Part shown: positions 1-7,338 of the stretch, piece by piece
Position numbering within the stretch: position 1 is the stretch's first letter
How the letters are laid out: each line of letters begins with the position of its first letter
Assembly: GCA_017560085.1 (NCBI GenBank)
Contig: JAFYPA010000055.1
Location: 1 to 33,445 of the forward strand
DNA from: Clostridia bacterium
GTDB lineage: Bacteria; Bacillota; Clostridia; Oscillospirales; CAG-382
Reading direction: 5' to 3'
DNA: 33,445 nt
Translations under genes and position numbers: made by a program
Notes under the pieces: generated by a model
Told to the model about the DNA's origin: nothing
Seen by the model: the letters and a program-made list of their open reading frames with translations, nothing else
The model's database searches: none

Positions 1-114
1 TATATCTGCTTTGATCTTTCCATATATTATCTGTCTTCGATATTTTGGCGCAAATACTATATGGTACTTGCAATTCCATTGCGTATGTGCTAAACTATCT
101 GTGTCAAGTTTCAC
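1..114 (-). CDS. tnpA: IS200/IS605 transposase TnpA, N-terminal fragment (runs off the window)
   Basis: TnpA catalyses transposition of IS200/IS605 elements as single-stranded DNA through a catalytic tyrosine. The 38 visible residues include WNCKYHIVFAPKYRRQIIYG, which is characteristic of the N-terminus of Clostridia TnpA proteins (about 150 residues in full). The start is a GTG at 112-114, preceded 8 bases upstream by a strong GGAGG site. The HUH motif and the catalytic Tyr lie beyond the window edge, so activity cannot be judged. No frameshift is visible in the part that is present. Confidence 0.85.
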   Translation of the reverse strand, partial: MKLDTDSLAHTQWNCKYHIVFAPKYRRQIIYGKIKADI

Positions 115-213
115 GACTTGATCCTCCTTTGATGTTTTTATGTTTGGTTGGCAGACCTTTTTTATTATACATAAAAGGAGGTATTTTTTCTACGCATAGC
201 TAAAGCTTTTTGG

Positions 214-236
214 AACCACCAGCACTGCTGGTGGTT
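214..236. repeat. Perfect hairpin at the IS200/IS605 end
   Basis: AACCACCAGCA is followed, after a single C, by its exact reverse complement TGCTGGTGGTT. Such imperfect-loop subterminal hairpins are what IS200/IS605 TnpA recognises at element ends. It lies about 100 bases upstream of the tnpA start, which fits the left end. It has no adjacent T-run on the minus strand, so a terminator is less likely. Confidence 0.65.
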
Positions 237-253
237 TTCGTTATACAAAAACG

Positions 254-287
254 AACTGTCCCGAATAACTCGGGACAGTTTTTATTT
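254..287. terminator. Rho-independent terminator after the SpoIIQ-like gene
   Basis: An 11-bp perfect stem (AACTGTCCCGA with TCGGGACAGTT) with a 5-base loop lies 12 bases beyond the stop codon of the M23 gene. T-runs occur on both sides (minus-strand CGTTTTTG, plus-strand TTTTTATTT), so it may also block transcription coming from the IS side. Confidence 0.8.
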
Positions 288-298
288 GCAAATGAATT

Positions 299-1216
299 TC
301 AATCACCGTTGAGGAATTCTCTCGGGTCTGTATACACGCCGTTTTTGGTTATAGACAGATGCAGGTGTGAGACCTCTGCGCTTTCGATTGCGGCACTGTT
401 ACCTATGCCTCCTATTGTCTGTCCGATTTTAACGCTTTTGCCGATTTCTATTCCCGAGGGGATTGCTTCGGAAAGGTTCATATAGTAGGCAATTACTTCG
501 TCGCCGTGGTTGATTTTGACGGTATAGCCGTAGAAATCATCGTAGTAGATGTCCTCAATCACGCCCGAATTTATTGCCTTTACGGGACTTCCGAGGTCAC
601 CCGTGATATCTATGCCGTTATGGGTACGGTAGTCTCCCATTGTTGTTGAGTATATCAGCTTGTCGTCGGAGTATTCCTTATCGATATAGCCCTCGGCGGG
701 CTTTGCATAGAAGCCGTAGGAATCGGGTTCGGGCTCGGTCGGATATTCTATTCCCTCGGGCTCTGCGCTGACCTCGGCGCCGTTTGTGGTTTCGGATGCT
801 GAGGACTGTGTGGGATTTACGACTGTTGCAGGATTATCCGCTGGGATATTCTGGGAAGGATTTGATACGGGATTATTTTCGGAAGAGTCGGGAAGCTCGC
901 TAATTTCCGAGCTGATTTGAGTTCCGGTTCCCGAAGCTACGGTATTACCCGCGCTCGGGAATGCTGTATCCTTGACGATATCGTCGCCCTCTTCGGTGCT
1001 TTCCCTTATCTCGAGGATAAAGTCACTGCCGTCAATAACACTGTTTTCCACATCGGGAAGTCTAAGCTGCTCCTGCGGTAATTCATAGTCGTCGCTGCTG
1101 CCGATAATGCTGTTTACTCCGTTCATTGTAACTGTCACTACGGCCGCGGCAAGGGCTATGTAGATGCCCCCGCTTACAAGCTGCTTTTTAAGTTTATTTT
1201 TATCAAAGCTTTTCAT
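299..1216 (-). CDS. spoIIQ: LytM/M23-domain protein, SpoIIQ-like
   Basis: SpoIIQ is the forespore membrane protein that binds mother-cell SpoIIIAH across the intermembrane space and forms the feeding-tube channel during engulfment. Visible here are a short cytoplasmic N-terminus, one membrane segment (about residues 15-32), a long low-complexity Ser/Pro/Thr/Glu linker (40-165) and an M23 domain (about 190-305). The zinc ligands H199, D203 and H286 are present, as is H284 of the HxH motif. The other catalytic His, usually found in a YxH motif, is replaced by Asn (YYMN, N247), so peptidoglycan cleavage is doubtful, as in several SpoIIQ proteins. The start has a GGAGGTG ribosome site. A sigma-F-like promoter lies just upstream. 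A different M23 envelope protein is the alternative; the gene symbol is an inference. Confidence 0.7.
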   Translation of the reverse strand: MKSFDKNKLKKQLVSGGIYIALAAAVVTVTMNGVNSIIGSSDDYELPQEQLRLPDVENSVIDGSDFILEIRESTEEGDDIVKDTAFPSAGNTVASGTGTQISSEISELPDSSENNPVSNPSQNIPADNPATVVNPTQSSASETTNGAEVSAEPEGIEYPTEPEPDSYGFYAKPAEGYIDKEYSDDKLIYSTTMGDYRTHNGIDITGDLGSPVKAINSGVIEDIYYDDFYGYTVKINHGDEVIAYYMNLSEAIPSGIEIGKSVKIGQTIGGIGNSAAIESAEVSHLHLSITKNGVYTDPREFLNGD

Positions 1217-1234
1217 GGTTTACACCTCCGAATG

Positions 1235-1264
1235 TATTTTCGGCATTAACTCTCAAAAATATAC
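1235..1264 (-). promoter_or_regulatory. Candidate forespore sigma-F promoter of the SpoIIQ-like gene
   Basis: On the minus strand, GTATA is followed after exactly 15 bases by GCCGAAAATA. The Bacillus sigma-F consensus is GYWTA-N15-GGNNANAHTR, so only one defined base differs. The predicted start would fall almost on the ribosome binding site, giving a very short leader, which lowers confidence. Confidence 0.4.
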
Positions 1265-1281
1265 ATCAAGGGTGAAATGTT

Positions 1282-2436
1282 TTAAATTCCGTTTCTGATT
1301 ATTTTCCGCATTTCCGAAATAAATATTTCCGCCTCTCTCTGTGTATTTGCATATCCGAGGCTTACGCGCACGGCACCGTCGGAGCCCGTTTTCAGAGCTT
1401 TATGACCGAGGGGTGAGCAATGGATTCCGCTTCTTGTGCAAATGCCCGCCGTGTCAAGCCGTGACGAAAGTGCGGAGGGTGACATTCCCGGGATATTGAA
1501 CAGAATTATCGGAGTTTTGCTCTCGTAATCGCCGTATATTATTGCACCGCAGCTTTTAAGCTCGGCGGTTAAAAAATCGCAGATTTGCGAGCATTTTTTC
1601 CGAATGCTTTCAACACCCAGCGAGCGGACAAAGTCAATTCCCGCACCGAGTCCGAGTATTCCGGGCGTGTTGACAGTGCCTGCCTCAAGCTTTTCGGGAA
1701 GCTCCTCCCCCATTGTCGGAAGCTCTGACACAAGTCCGTTTCCGCCTTCGATAATCGGTTCGGGATTTATGTCCTCGGAAAATACCGCAAAGCCCGTACC
1801 GCAGGGGCCGTAAAGTCCCTTGTGTCCTGCGGAGCATAGCACTGACGGCTTGATTTCAGAGAAATCGAAGGGGATTTCGCCCATAGCCTGAGAGGCGTCC
1901 AGTATGAGCTTTATTCCGTTTTGACGGCAGATTTCGGATATTTCCTTTACGGGCAGAATTCTTCCGCAGATATTTGAGGCTACGGTGATTACTGCAACTT
2001 TTGTATCGGCTCTTATTGCTTTACGGAAGTTTTCCGCAACCGCTTCGTCGGATTTTTGGGATGCATCGAAAATATCAAAATGCATATCCTTATTTTTGTC
2101 GCAAAGGGCATACACGGGACGGTACACCGAATTGTGCTCAAGGCTTGAGATTACAATTCCGCTCTTCGGCTCGGCAAGCCCCTTTATTGCGATATTGAGT
2201 GCGTGTGTTGCGTTCAGAGAAAAAATCACTCGCTCGGGACGGTCATAATTTATAAGTGAACAGACCTTTTCTCTGCATTCAAAAACCGCTTTTGCACTGT
2301 TCACGGAAAGAATGTGTCCGCTTCTGCCCGGATTTCCGCCGCATTCCTCAAAGGCTCGCATAGCCTCTCTTCTTACACTATGAGGCTTCGGGTAACCGGT
2401 TGCGGCATTGTCGAAATATATGAGTTTATTATTCAT
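1282..2436 (-). CDS. Class V aminotransferase / cysteine desulfurase family protein
   Basis: This is a PLP-dependent enzyme of the cysteine desulfurase family (TIGR01977-like), expected to release sulfur or selenium from cysteine or selenocysteine as an enzyme-bound persulfide. The 384 residues match the usual length. Visible features are the start motif YFDNAATGYPKP, D180 and Q183 in LDASQAMGE (PLP ring contacts), K206 in SAGHKGLYGP (Schiff-base lysine), and C340 in RSGIHCSPLGH, where the catalytic Cys is expected. The gene follows the DUF3343 gene by 38 bases in the same direction, an arrangement that suggests joint sulfur or selenium handling. It is not part of an isc or suf cluster here, so a housekeeping Fe-S role is less likely than a specialised one. 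Confidence 0.88.
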   Translation of the reverse strand: MNNKLIYFDNAATGYPKPHSVRREAMRAFEECGGNPGRSGHILSVNSAKAVFECREKVCSLINYDRPERVIFSLNATHALNIAIKGLAEPKSGIVISSLEHNSVYRPVYALCDKNKDMHFDIFDASQKSDEAVAENFRKAIRADTKVAVITVASNICGRILPVKEISEICRQNGIKLILDASQAMGEIPFDFSEIKPSVLCSAGHKGLYGPCGTGFAVFSEDINPEPIIEGGNGLVSELPTMGEELPEKLEAGTVNTPGILGLGAGIDFVRSLGVESIRKKCSQICDFLTAELKSCGAIIYGDYESKTPIILFNIPGMSPSALSSRLDTAGICTRSGIHCSPLGHKALKTGSDGAVRVSLGYANTQREAEIFISEMRKIIRNGI

Positions 2437-2474
2437 AAAAACCTACCTTTACAGCTATGCCGCAAACGGCAATA

Positions 2475-2699
2475 TCAGTTGTAGTCAAGAATGTCGATTA
2501 TTTTTATTCTTTCCCTTTCCGAGACAAGTTTTGCCCTTATAACATCGGAATTTTTAACCTTAAGTCCGTAGCCGCAGCCGTGGAGGGACTTTTCCTTCCT
2601 GAGCTTTTCAAGTCTTGACTTGATGCCCTCGCGCTCAAATATGCCTTGTGCCTTAAGGGCATAGGTTACCGAGCTGAAGATGATAATGTTATATGACAT
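2475..2699 (-). CDS. DUF3343 (putative Se/S carrier-like) small protein
   Basis: This 74-residue protein belongs to the DUF3343 family, which Pfam describes as putative Se/S-carrier-like proteins. Only one Cys is present (C42 in LHGCGYGLKV), in the conserved central motif, and it could carry a persulfide or perselenide. A cysteine desulfurase family gene lies 38 bases downstream, which fits a donor and carrier pair. The ribosome site before the ATG is weak (GGACGG). The exact biochemical role is not established for the family, so function is inferred from the name and context. Confidence 0.75.
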   Translation of the reverse strand: MSYNIIIFSSVTYALKAQGIFEREGIKSRLEKLRKEKSLHGCGYGLKVKNSDVIRAKLVSERERIKIIDILDYN

Positions 2700-2789
2700 A
2701 GGTTACCGTCCGATTATTGGGAATTACCCTTTTTTACCGACTGCGGTATCAGTATATTCGGTTTCCGCTTTTACAGTTAAAATATAAAA

Positions 2790-2825
2790 AAACAAAAAAA
2801 TCCGCAGGACGTAAAAATCCTGCGG
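2790..2825 (-). terminator. Terminator of the argGH operon
   Basis: On the minus strand, CCGCAGGA pairs with TCCTGCGG around an 8-base loop and is followed by ATTTTTTTG and a further T-rich tract. It lies 22 bases beyond the argH stop codon. Confidence 0.88.
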
Positions 2826-2846
2826 CTATGTGCTTAAAGCTGTATT

Positions 2847-4226
2847 TTATTTGCAGATGCCCTCGAGAAATTCTATTTGCATCTTTACGGAATCGGGACC
2901 TGTGCCACCCTTGGATATTCTCTTGGCAACGCAGGTTTCAAGGGAGATTTCGTTATAGAGGTCGTCACAGAAATCTGCGCAGTGAGCCTTGTATGCTTCA
3001 AGGGGCATTTCGTCAAGGACTATTCCCTTTTCTATGCATTCGCCTACGATTGTACCTACGATTTTGTATGCCGTTCTGAAGGGAACGTTCTTCTTTGCGA
3101 GGTAGTCTGCAAGGTCTGTTGCGTTGATGAAGCCCTTCTGTGCGGCCTTATACATATTATCCTTAAGCACCTTCATGGTTTCCATCATAGGGATATATAC
3201 CTCAAGGCACTTCTTTACTGTTTCAACGCTGTCGAATATCTGCTCCTTGTCCTCCTGCATATCCTTGTTGTATGCGAGGGGAAGTCCCTTGAGCATTGTG
3301 AGTGTTGCAAGGAGATTACCATACACTCTGCCCGTCTTGCCTCTTACAAGCTCTGCCATATCGGAGTTCTTCTTCTGGGGCATAATGCTGGAGCCTGTGG
3401 TGAAGGAATCGTCAAGCTCAATAAACTTGAACTCCCAGCTTGACCAGAGGATGATTTCCTCGGAAAGTCTTGAAAGGTGCATCATAAGTGTGGAGTATGC
3501 CGCCTGAAGCTCGATACAGAAGTCTCTGTCGGATACGCCGTCGATGGAGTTTAAGGTTACGCCGTCAAAGCCGAGCTTTTCGGCAACCATATCTCTGTTG
3601 GTTTCATAGGTTGTACCCGCAAGAGCGCAGGAGCCGAGAGGAGATTTGTTCATTCTCTTAATTGCATCCTCAAGTCTTGTGATATCACGCTCGAACATCA
3701 TTCCGTATGCGAGAATCTGATGTGCGAATACTATGGGCTGTGCGCGCTGGAGGTGTGTATATCCGGGCATAATTGCATCGGAATTTTCCTTTGCTACCTT
3801 TACAACGGCACCGATAAGCTTCTTTACAAGTGCGATGATATCGTTAGTTTCGTCACGGAGATACATACGGATATCAAGGGCAACCTGGTCGTTTCTGCTT
3901 CTTGCGGTGTGAAGTCTCTTACCTACATCGCCGATTCTCTTTGTAAGCTCCATTTCGATGAACATATGGATGTCCTCGGCGGTCATATCAAAGTCGATTT
4001 CGCCCTCGTTAAGGTCTGCGAGAATTTCGCCGAGAGTTGCTATAATAAGCTCGCTGTCCTCGGCGGAGATTATTCCCTGCTTTCCGAGCATTGCGGCGTG
4101 AGCCATTGAGCCTGTTATATCCTGCTTATACATTTTGCAGTCAAAGTGGATGGATGAGTTAAAGTCATCGGCAACCTGAGAGAGAGATTTTGTGAATCTG
4201 CCCGCCCACATTTTATCGTTTGCCAT
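2847..4226 (-). CDS. argH: Argininosuccinate lyase
   Basis: ArgH cleaves argininosuccinate to arginine and fumarate in the cytoplasm, the last step of arginine biosynthesis. The 459 residues match the family. The signature TGSSIMPQKKNSD is at about 277-289 and includes the catalytic serine loop. GYTHLQ with H158 supplies the second active-site His, and ARSRNDQ (108-114) is the N-terminal signature. I chose the ATG at 4224-4226 (MANDKMWAGRF) because AAAGGA lies 9 bases upstream. The longer reading to 4298 runs through a hairpin and lacks a ribosome site. The gene lies 91 bases after argG and is probably cotranscribed with it, with a possible partial terminator between them. Confidence 0.97.
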   Translation of the reverse strand: MANDKMWAGRFTKSLSQVADDFNSSIHFDCKMYKQDITGSMAHAAMLGKQGIISAEDSELIIATLGEILADLNEGEIDFDMTAEDIHMFIEMELTKRIGDVGKRLHTARSRNDQVALDIRMYLRDETNDIIALVKKLIGAVVKVAKENSDAIMPGYTHLQRAQPIVFAHQILAYGMMFERDITRLEDAIKRMNKSPLGSCALAGTTYETNRDMVAEKLGFDGVTLNSIDGVSDRDFCIELQAAYSTLMMHLSRLSEEIILWSSWEFKFIELDDSFTTGSSIMPQKKNSDMAELVRGKTGRVYGNLLATLTMLKGLPLAYNKDMQEDKEQIFDSVETVKKCLEVYIPMMETMKVLKDNMYKAAQKGFINATDLADYLAKKNVPFRTAYKIVGTIVGECIEKGIVLDEMPLEAYKAHCADFCDDLYNEISLETCVAKRISKGGTGPDSVKMQIEFLEGICK

Positions 4227-4273
4227 TTTTATCATTCCTTTCGGATTTTGTAATATCAGTATATATAAAAGTC

Positions 4274-4307
4274 TACCGGGCTTCGTATTTTTCGGCAAAG
4301 CCCGGTA
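4274..4307. terminator. Stem-loop between argG and argH (partial terminator or processing site)
   Basis: TACCGGGCTT and its exact complement AAGCCCGGTA enclose a 14-base loop. In the direction of argGH transcription the hairpin is followed only by AGACTTTTATAT, a poor T-run. On the plus strand it is followed by TTTTTATAA. Between two genes of one operon this may reduce argH expression or mark an mRNA end. Confidence 0.5.
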
Positions 4308-4317
4308 TTTTTATAAA

Positions 4318-5547
4318 TTATTTCTTGTTGTTCTTTGCGTTAACCTGAGCCTGAACCTTGATGGGAAGACCGAAGAGGTTGATGAATCCTGCGGAGTCAG
4401 CCTGATTATAGCAATCGTCCTCGCCGAAGGTTGCGATTTCTTCGGAGTAGAGAGAATAGTCGCTCCAAACGCCTGCCTTGATCATATTACCCTTGTAAAG
4501 CTTGATTCTAACCTTACCTGTAACGGTTTCCTGTGTCTTGTCAACGAAAGCTGTGAGAGCCTCACGAAGAGGTGTGTACCACTGACCGTTGTATACGAGC
4601 TCTGCGAATGTGATGGAGAGCTTCTGCTTTTCGTGTGCTGTCATCTTATCAAGACAGATTGTTTCGAGGTAGTTATGAGCAAAGTAGAGAATTGCTCCGC
4701 CGGGAGTTTCATATACGCCACGGCACTTCATACCAACGAGTCTGTTTTCAACGATGTCGAGAAGACCGATACCGTTTGCGCCGCCTACCTTGTTAAGCTC
4801 AAGGATGATGTCCTTTGCGCTCATCTTCTTGTCGTTGAATGCTACGGGCTTACCCTTTTCAAAGTCAAGAGTGATGTATGTGGGTTCATCGGGAGCCTTG
4901 ATGGGAGATACGCCCATTTCAAGGAAGCCTTCCTTATCGTAAAGGGGCTCATTGCCTGCGTCCTCGAGGTCGAGACCCTCGTGGGAAAGGTGCCAGAGGT
5001 TCTTGTCCTTGGAGTAGTTTGTTTCTCTGTTTATCTTAAGGGGAATGTTGTGTGCTTCGGCATAGTCGATTTCTTCGTCTCTGGACTTGATATCCCATTC
5101 TCTCCAGGGAGCGATAATGGGCATATCGGGAGCGTAAGCCTTGATAGCAAGCTCGAATCTTACCTGGTCGTTACCCTTACCTGTACAGCCGTGGCAGATA
5201 GCGTCTGCGCCTTCGGCTACAGCGATTTCAACGATTCTCTTTGCGATGATGGGACGTGCAAAGGATGTACCGAGCATATATTCCTCGTACTTTGCGCCTG
5301 CCTGAACTGTGGGGATGATATATTCGTCAACGAATTCATCTGTGAGGTCCTCAACATAAAGCTTGGAAGCACCTGTCTTGAGAGCCTTTTCTTCAAGACC
5401 TTCAAGCTCGTCTGCCTGACCTACGTTACCGGAAACGGCAATAACCTCGCAGTTGTTGTAGTTTTCCTTGAGCCACGGAATAATGATTGATGTATCAAGT
5501 CCTCCGGAGTACGCAAGGACTACCTTCTTGATTTTTGACTTATCCAT
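4318..5547 (-). CDS. argG: Argininosuccinate synthase
   Basis: ArgG joins citrulline and aspartate using ATP to make argininosuccinate, the step before ArgH. The 409-residue protein begins [10 protein letters not shown], followed by the ATP-binding PP-motif [10 protein letters not shown] (11-20). Other family stretches are [14 protein letters not shown] and RGVYETPGG. The ATG at 5545-5547 was chosen because AGAGGT lies upstream at normal spacing; the in-frame ATG at 5601 overlaps the promoter -10. Other arginine genes (argCJBDF) are not in the window, so the pathway is split on the chromosome or citrulline comes from elsewhere. A consensus promoter with an ARG-like box controls it. Confidence 0.97.
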   Translation of the reverse strand: MDKSKIKKVVLAYSGGLDTSIIIPWLKENYNNCEVIAVSGNVGQADELEGLEEKALKTGASKLYVEDLTDEFVDEYIIPTVQAGAKYEEYMLGTSFARPIIAKRIVEIAVAEGADAICHGCTGKGNDQVRFELAIKAYAPDMPIIAPWREWDIKSRDEEIDYAEAHNIPLKINRETNYSKDKNLWHLSHEGLDLEDAGNEPLYDKEGFLEMGVSPIKAPDEPTYITLDFEKGKPVAFNDKKMSAKDIILELNKVGGANGIGLLDIVENRLVGMKCRGVYETPGGAILYFAHNYLETICLDKMTAHEKQKLSITFAELVYNGQWYTPLREALTAFVDKTQETVTGKVRIKLYKGNMIKAGVWSDYSLYSEEIATFGEDDCYNQADSAGFINLFGLPIKVQAQVNAKNNKK

Positions 5548-5603
5548 TTTAATTACCTCTCTATGTTCCGATACAAAAAGTATCATATTTAAATTATGCA
5601 TAT

Positions 5604-5632
5604 ATTATACCGCATAAATATTCATTTGTCAA
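5604..5632 (-). promoter_or_regulatory. argG promoter, consensus sigma-A
   Basis: On the minus strand this reads TTGACA, then 17 bases, then TATAAT, a perfect sigma-A promoter. Such a strong core promoter normally needs a repressor, which fits the ARG-box-like sequence in its spacer. Confidence 0.88.
5611..5624 (-). promoter_or_regulatory. argO: Putative ArgR/AhrC ARG box in the argG promoter spacer
   Basis: TGAATATTTATGCG on the minus strand closely matches one ARG box (TGAATWWWWATTCA). A weaker AT-rich half, TGCATAATTTAAAT, follows just downstream of the -10. Its place between -35 and -10 predicts arginine-dependent repression by ArgR. The regulator gene is not in the window. Confidence 0.55.
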
Positions 5633-5786
5633 GCAAATTTATCAACTTTTTCCATATTTGTATATTGATACAACCTTTTGACTTCACACAAGCGAAATTT
5701 GGTGATATTAACATTGATTTATAATTATATTTTGTCTACCCGGTGAAAAAATACTCTTGAAAGAGGTGATTGAAATAAAACCGAGA

Positions 5787-6572
5787 ATGAAATTTTATGC
5801 ATTTTTATGCATTGTTTTGTGTATATTTGCTTATTTTATGCAAGCATCAGCAAGCGGAAGCGTTATGAGCTGGTATCTTAAATACAACGAGGGCGAGGCT
5901 CATCCGAACACCCCCGACAACGGGAGCTACAGTGAAAAATACGGTGTCATCTCCCTTGACAGAAGCGGAGAAAAGAATATTTACCTTACCTTCGATGCGG
6001 GCTATGAAAACGGTAATATAGAAAGGATTCTTGATGTACTGAAAAAGCACAATGTCAGAGGTGCGTTCTTTGTTCTTCCGAATCTTATAAAGTCAAATCC
6101 CGAGCTTTTGCAGAGGATGAATGACGAGGGGCATCTTATATGCAATCACACGAAGTCCCACGGGAATATGGGTAAAATTACCGATATAAACAGATTCCGT
6201 GACGAGCTTGAGGGTAATGAGAAAATCCTTAAGGACACACTCGGACTTGATATGAAAAAGTACTACAGACCTCCCGAGGGTGCTTATTCCGAGCTTAATC
6301 TGTCGCAGGCACGGGAGCTCGGATATACAACGGTATTCTGGTCGCTCGCTTATGCTGACTGGGACAACAGCAAGCAGCCCGACAAGGATAAGTCTTTACG
6401 GCTTCTGCTTTCAAGGGTGCATCCCGGATGCGTTGCTTTGCTTCATCCGACCTCTGATACAAATGCGGCAATACTGGATGATTTTATTTCGGAGCTTAAA
6501 ACGAGAGGATACACCTTTAAGAGCCTTGATGAATTCCCGATAAAAAGGTCGGACTGTGAGGTTACGCAATGA
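5787..6572 (+). CDS. pdaA: PdaA-type polysaccharide deacetylase (spore cortex)
   Basis: PdaA removes the N-acetyl group from muramic acid so that the muramic delta-lactam of spore cortex can form. The N-terminus is a hydrophobic secretion or anchor segment ending near ASASGS. The NodB domain shows TFDAGYENG (metal and base Asp at about residue 70), HTKSH (metal His at about 121 and 125), RPPEGAYSE and the final LLHP. TFDAGYENG is typical of PdaA rather than other NodB proteins. The start is uncertain: I used ATG at 5787, but a TTG at 5757 in the same frame gives ten more residues, and the nearby AGAGGTG site is not well spaced for either. The gene overlaps the next deacetylase by four bases and is divergent from argG. 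Confidence 0.88.
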   Translation: MKFYAFLCIVLCIFAYFMQASASGSVMSWYLKYNEGEAHPNTPDNGSYSEKYGVISLDRSGEKNIYLTFDAGYENGNIERILDVLKKHNVRGAFFVLPNLIKSNPELLQRMNDEGHLICNHTKSHGNMGKITDINRFRDELEGNEKILKDTLGLDMKKYYRPPEGAYSELNLSQARELGYTTVFWSLAYADWDNSKQPDKDKSLRLLLSRVHPGCVALLHPTSDTNAAILDDFISELKTRGYTFKSLDEFPIKRSDCEVTQ

Positions 6573-7297
6573 GGTACGGGTGGATTTTCGGTGCCGCAAT
6601 TTCGGCAATTATCGTTGCTATGCCATTGGTATATGCCGACAATGCGGAATGCGGTCGGATTGAGGACTATGTTTACGAGGACGGTAAGAGCAATGTTATT
6701 GTTGCAAACAGAAACGCGGGGAAGCAGGTTGCTCTCACCTTTGACGACGGTCCCTCGGGGAATTATACGCCGATGATACTCGATATTCTTGCAGAAAACG
6801 GCGTGAAGGGCACATTTTTCGTTGTGGGACGGAACGCGGAGCGGTATCCGATGATACTGAAAAGAATACACTCGGAGGGGCACGAAATCGGCAATCACAC
6901 CTATTCTCATCCCGACATGAAGAAGCTGACACCCGAGCAGCTTGATGAGGAAATATCAAGGACGGGCAAGGCTGTTTCGGATATAGTCGGGGTCTCCCCC
7001 GTTTTGTTCCGTCCGCCGGGCGGTTATCTCAGCAACGACATTGTGGACAAGATTACCTCCAACAGCTGCAAAACCGTTCTGTGGTCGTGGAGGCAGGACA
7101 CGATGGACTGGAAATGTCCCGACGTTGAGAAGGTTGTCGAGACGGTGCTTTCAAACATTCGTGACGGAGATATTATTCTGTTTCACGATTTTAATCCCGG
7201 CAAAAGCCCCACGCCCGAGGCTTTGAAAATTATTATTCCCGAGCTTTTGGGTCGGGGGTATGAATTCGTTACAGTTTCCGAGCTTGTGAATATGTAA
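6569..7297 (+). CDS. Polysaccharide deacetylase, PdaB-like
   Basis: This is a second NodB-fold enzyme, 242 residues, with an N-terminal signal or anchor sequence (about residues 5-23, ending VYA-DNA). Catalytic elements are TFDDGP (D59, D60), NHTYSH (H110, H114), FRPPGG (R148), DW (180-181) and ILFHD (H206), all intact. It should deacetylate N-acetylated cell-wall sugars outside the membrane. Its ATG overlaps the pdaA stop codon (ATGA), so the two are probably translated together. It could be the sporulation protein PdaB or a vegetative peptidoglycan N-acetylglucosamine deacetylase; the coupling with pdaA favours a sporulation role. Confidence 0.88.
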   Translation: MRYGWIFGAAISAIIVAMPLVYADNAECGRIEDYVYEDGKSNVIVANRNAGKQVALTFDDGPSGNYTPMILDILAENGVKGTFFVVGRNAERYPMILKRIHSEGHEIGNHTYSHPDMKKLTPEQLDEEISRTGKAVSDIVGVSPVLFRPPGGYLSNDIVDKITSNSCKTVLWSWRQDTMDWKCPDVEKVVETVLSNIRDGDIILFHDFNPGKSPTPEALKIIIPELLGRGYEFVTVSELVNM

Positions 7298-7302
7298 AAA
7301 AT

Positions 7303-7338
7303 CAGCTTGTCCAACCAAGGGTCAGATAAGCTGAAGCT
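7303..7338. terminator. Bidirectional terminator between the deacetylases and the vanZ-family gene
   Basis: CAGCTTGTC pairs with GATAAGCTG (one G-U wobble) across a 13-base loop. The minus strand continues ATTTTTT and the plus strand AAGCTTTATTTTT, so the hairpin can serve both convergent transcripts. Confidence 0.7.

Larger units (their letters stand above)
1..240 (-). mobile_element. IS200/IS605-family element, truncated by window edge
   Basis: This is the start of a single-strand-transposing insertion sequence. It contains the first 38 codons of a Y1 (HUH) transposase read on the minus strand and, about 100 bases upstream of the gene, a near-perfect hairpin of the kind that marks the ends of these elements. 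The outer boundary is not fixed: I placed it just beyond the hairpin near base 240. The other end lies outside the window, so it cannot be seen whether an accessory tnpB is present. Confidence 0.75.

Noticed and set aside
210..485. Small plus-strand open frame at the M23 gene end
   Set aside because: It runs through the IS hairpin and terminator and then antisense to the M23 gene, with no ribosome site.
2877..4109. Plus-strand open frames opposite argH
   Set aside because: Antisense to argH, with compositional artefacts and no recognisable domains.
4192..5490. Long plus-strand open frame (432 codons) opposite argG
   Set aside because: It is antisense to a certain argG. The translation is Cys/Val-rich with no domain, and it arises from the codon bias of argG.
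5548..5756. T-box or other riboswitch leader before argG
   Set aside because: The leader is only about 50 bases, with one small GATAC/GTATC hairpin. There is no T-box sequence or terminator.
5640..5786. Sigma-G promoter before pdaA
   Set aside because: Expected from Bacillus, but no GNATA-type -35 with a matching -10 at the right distance could be found.
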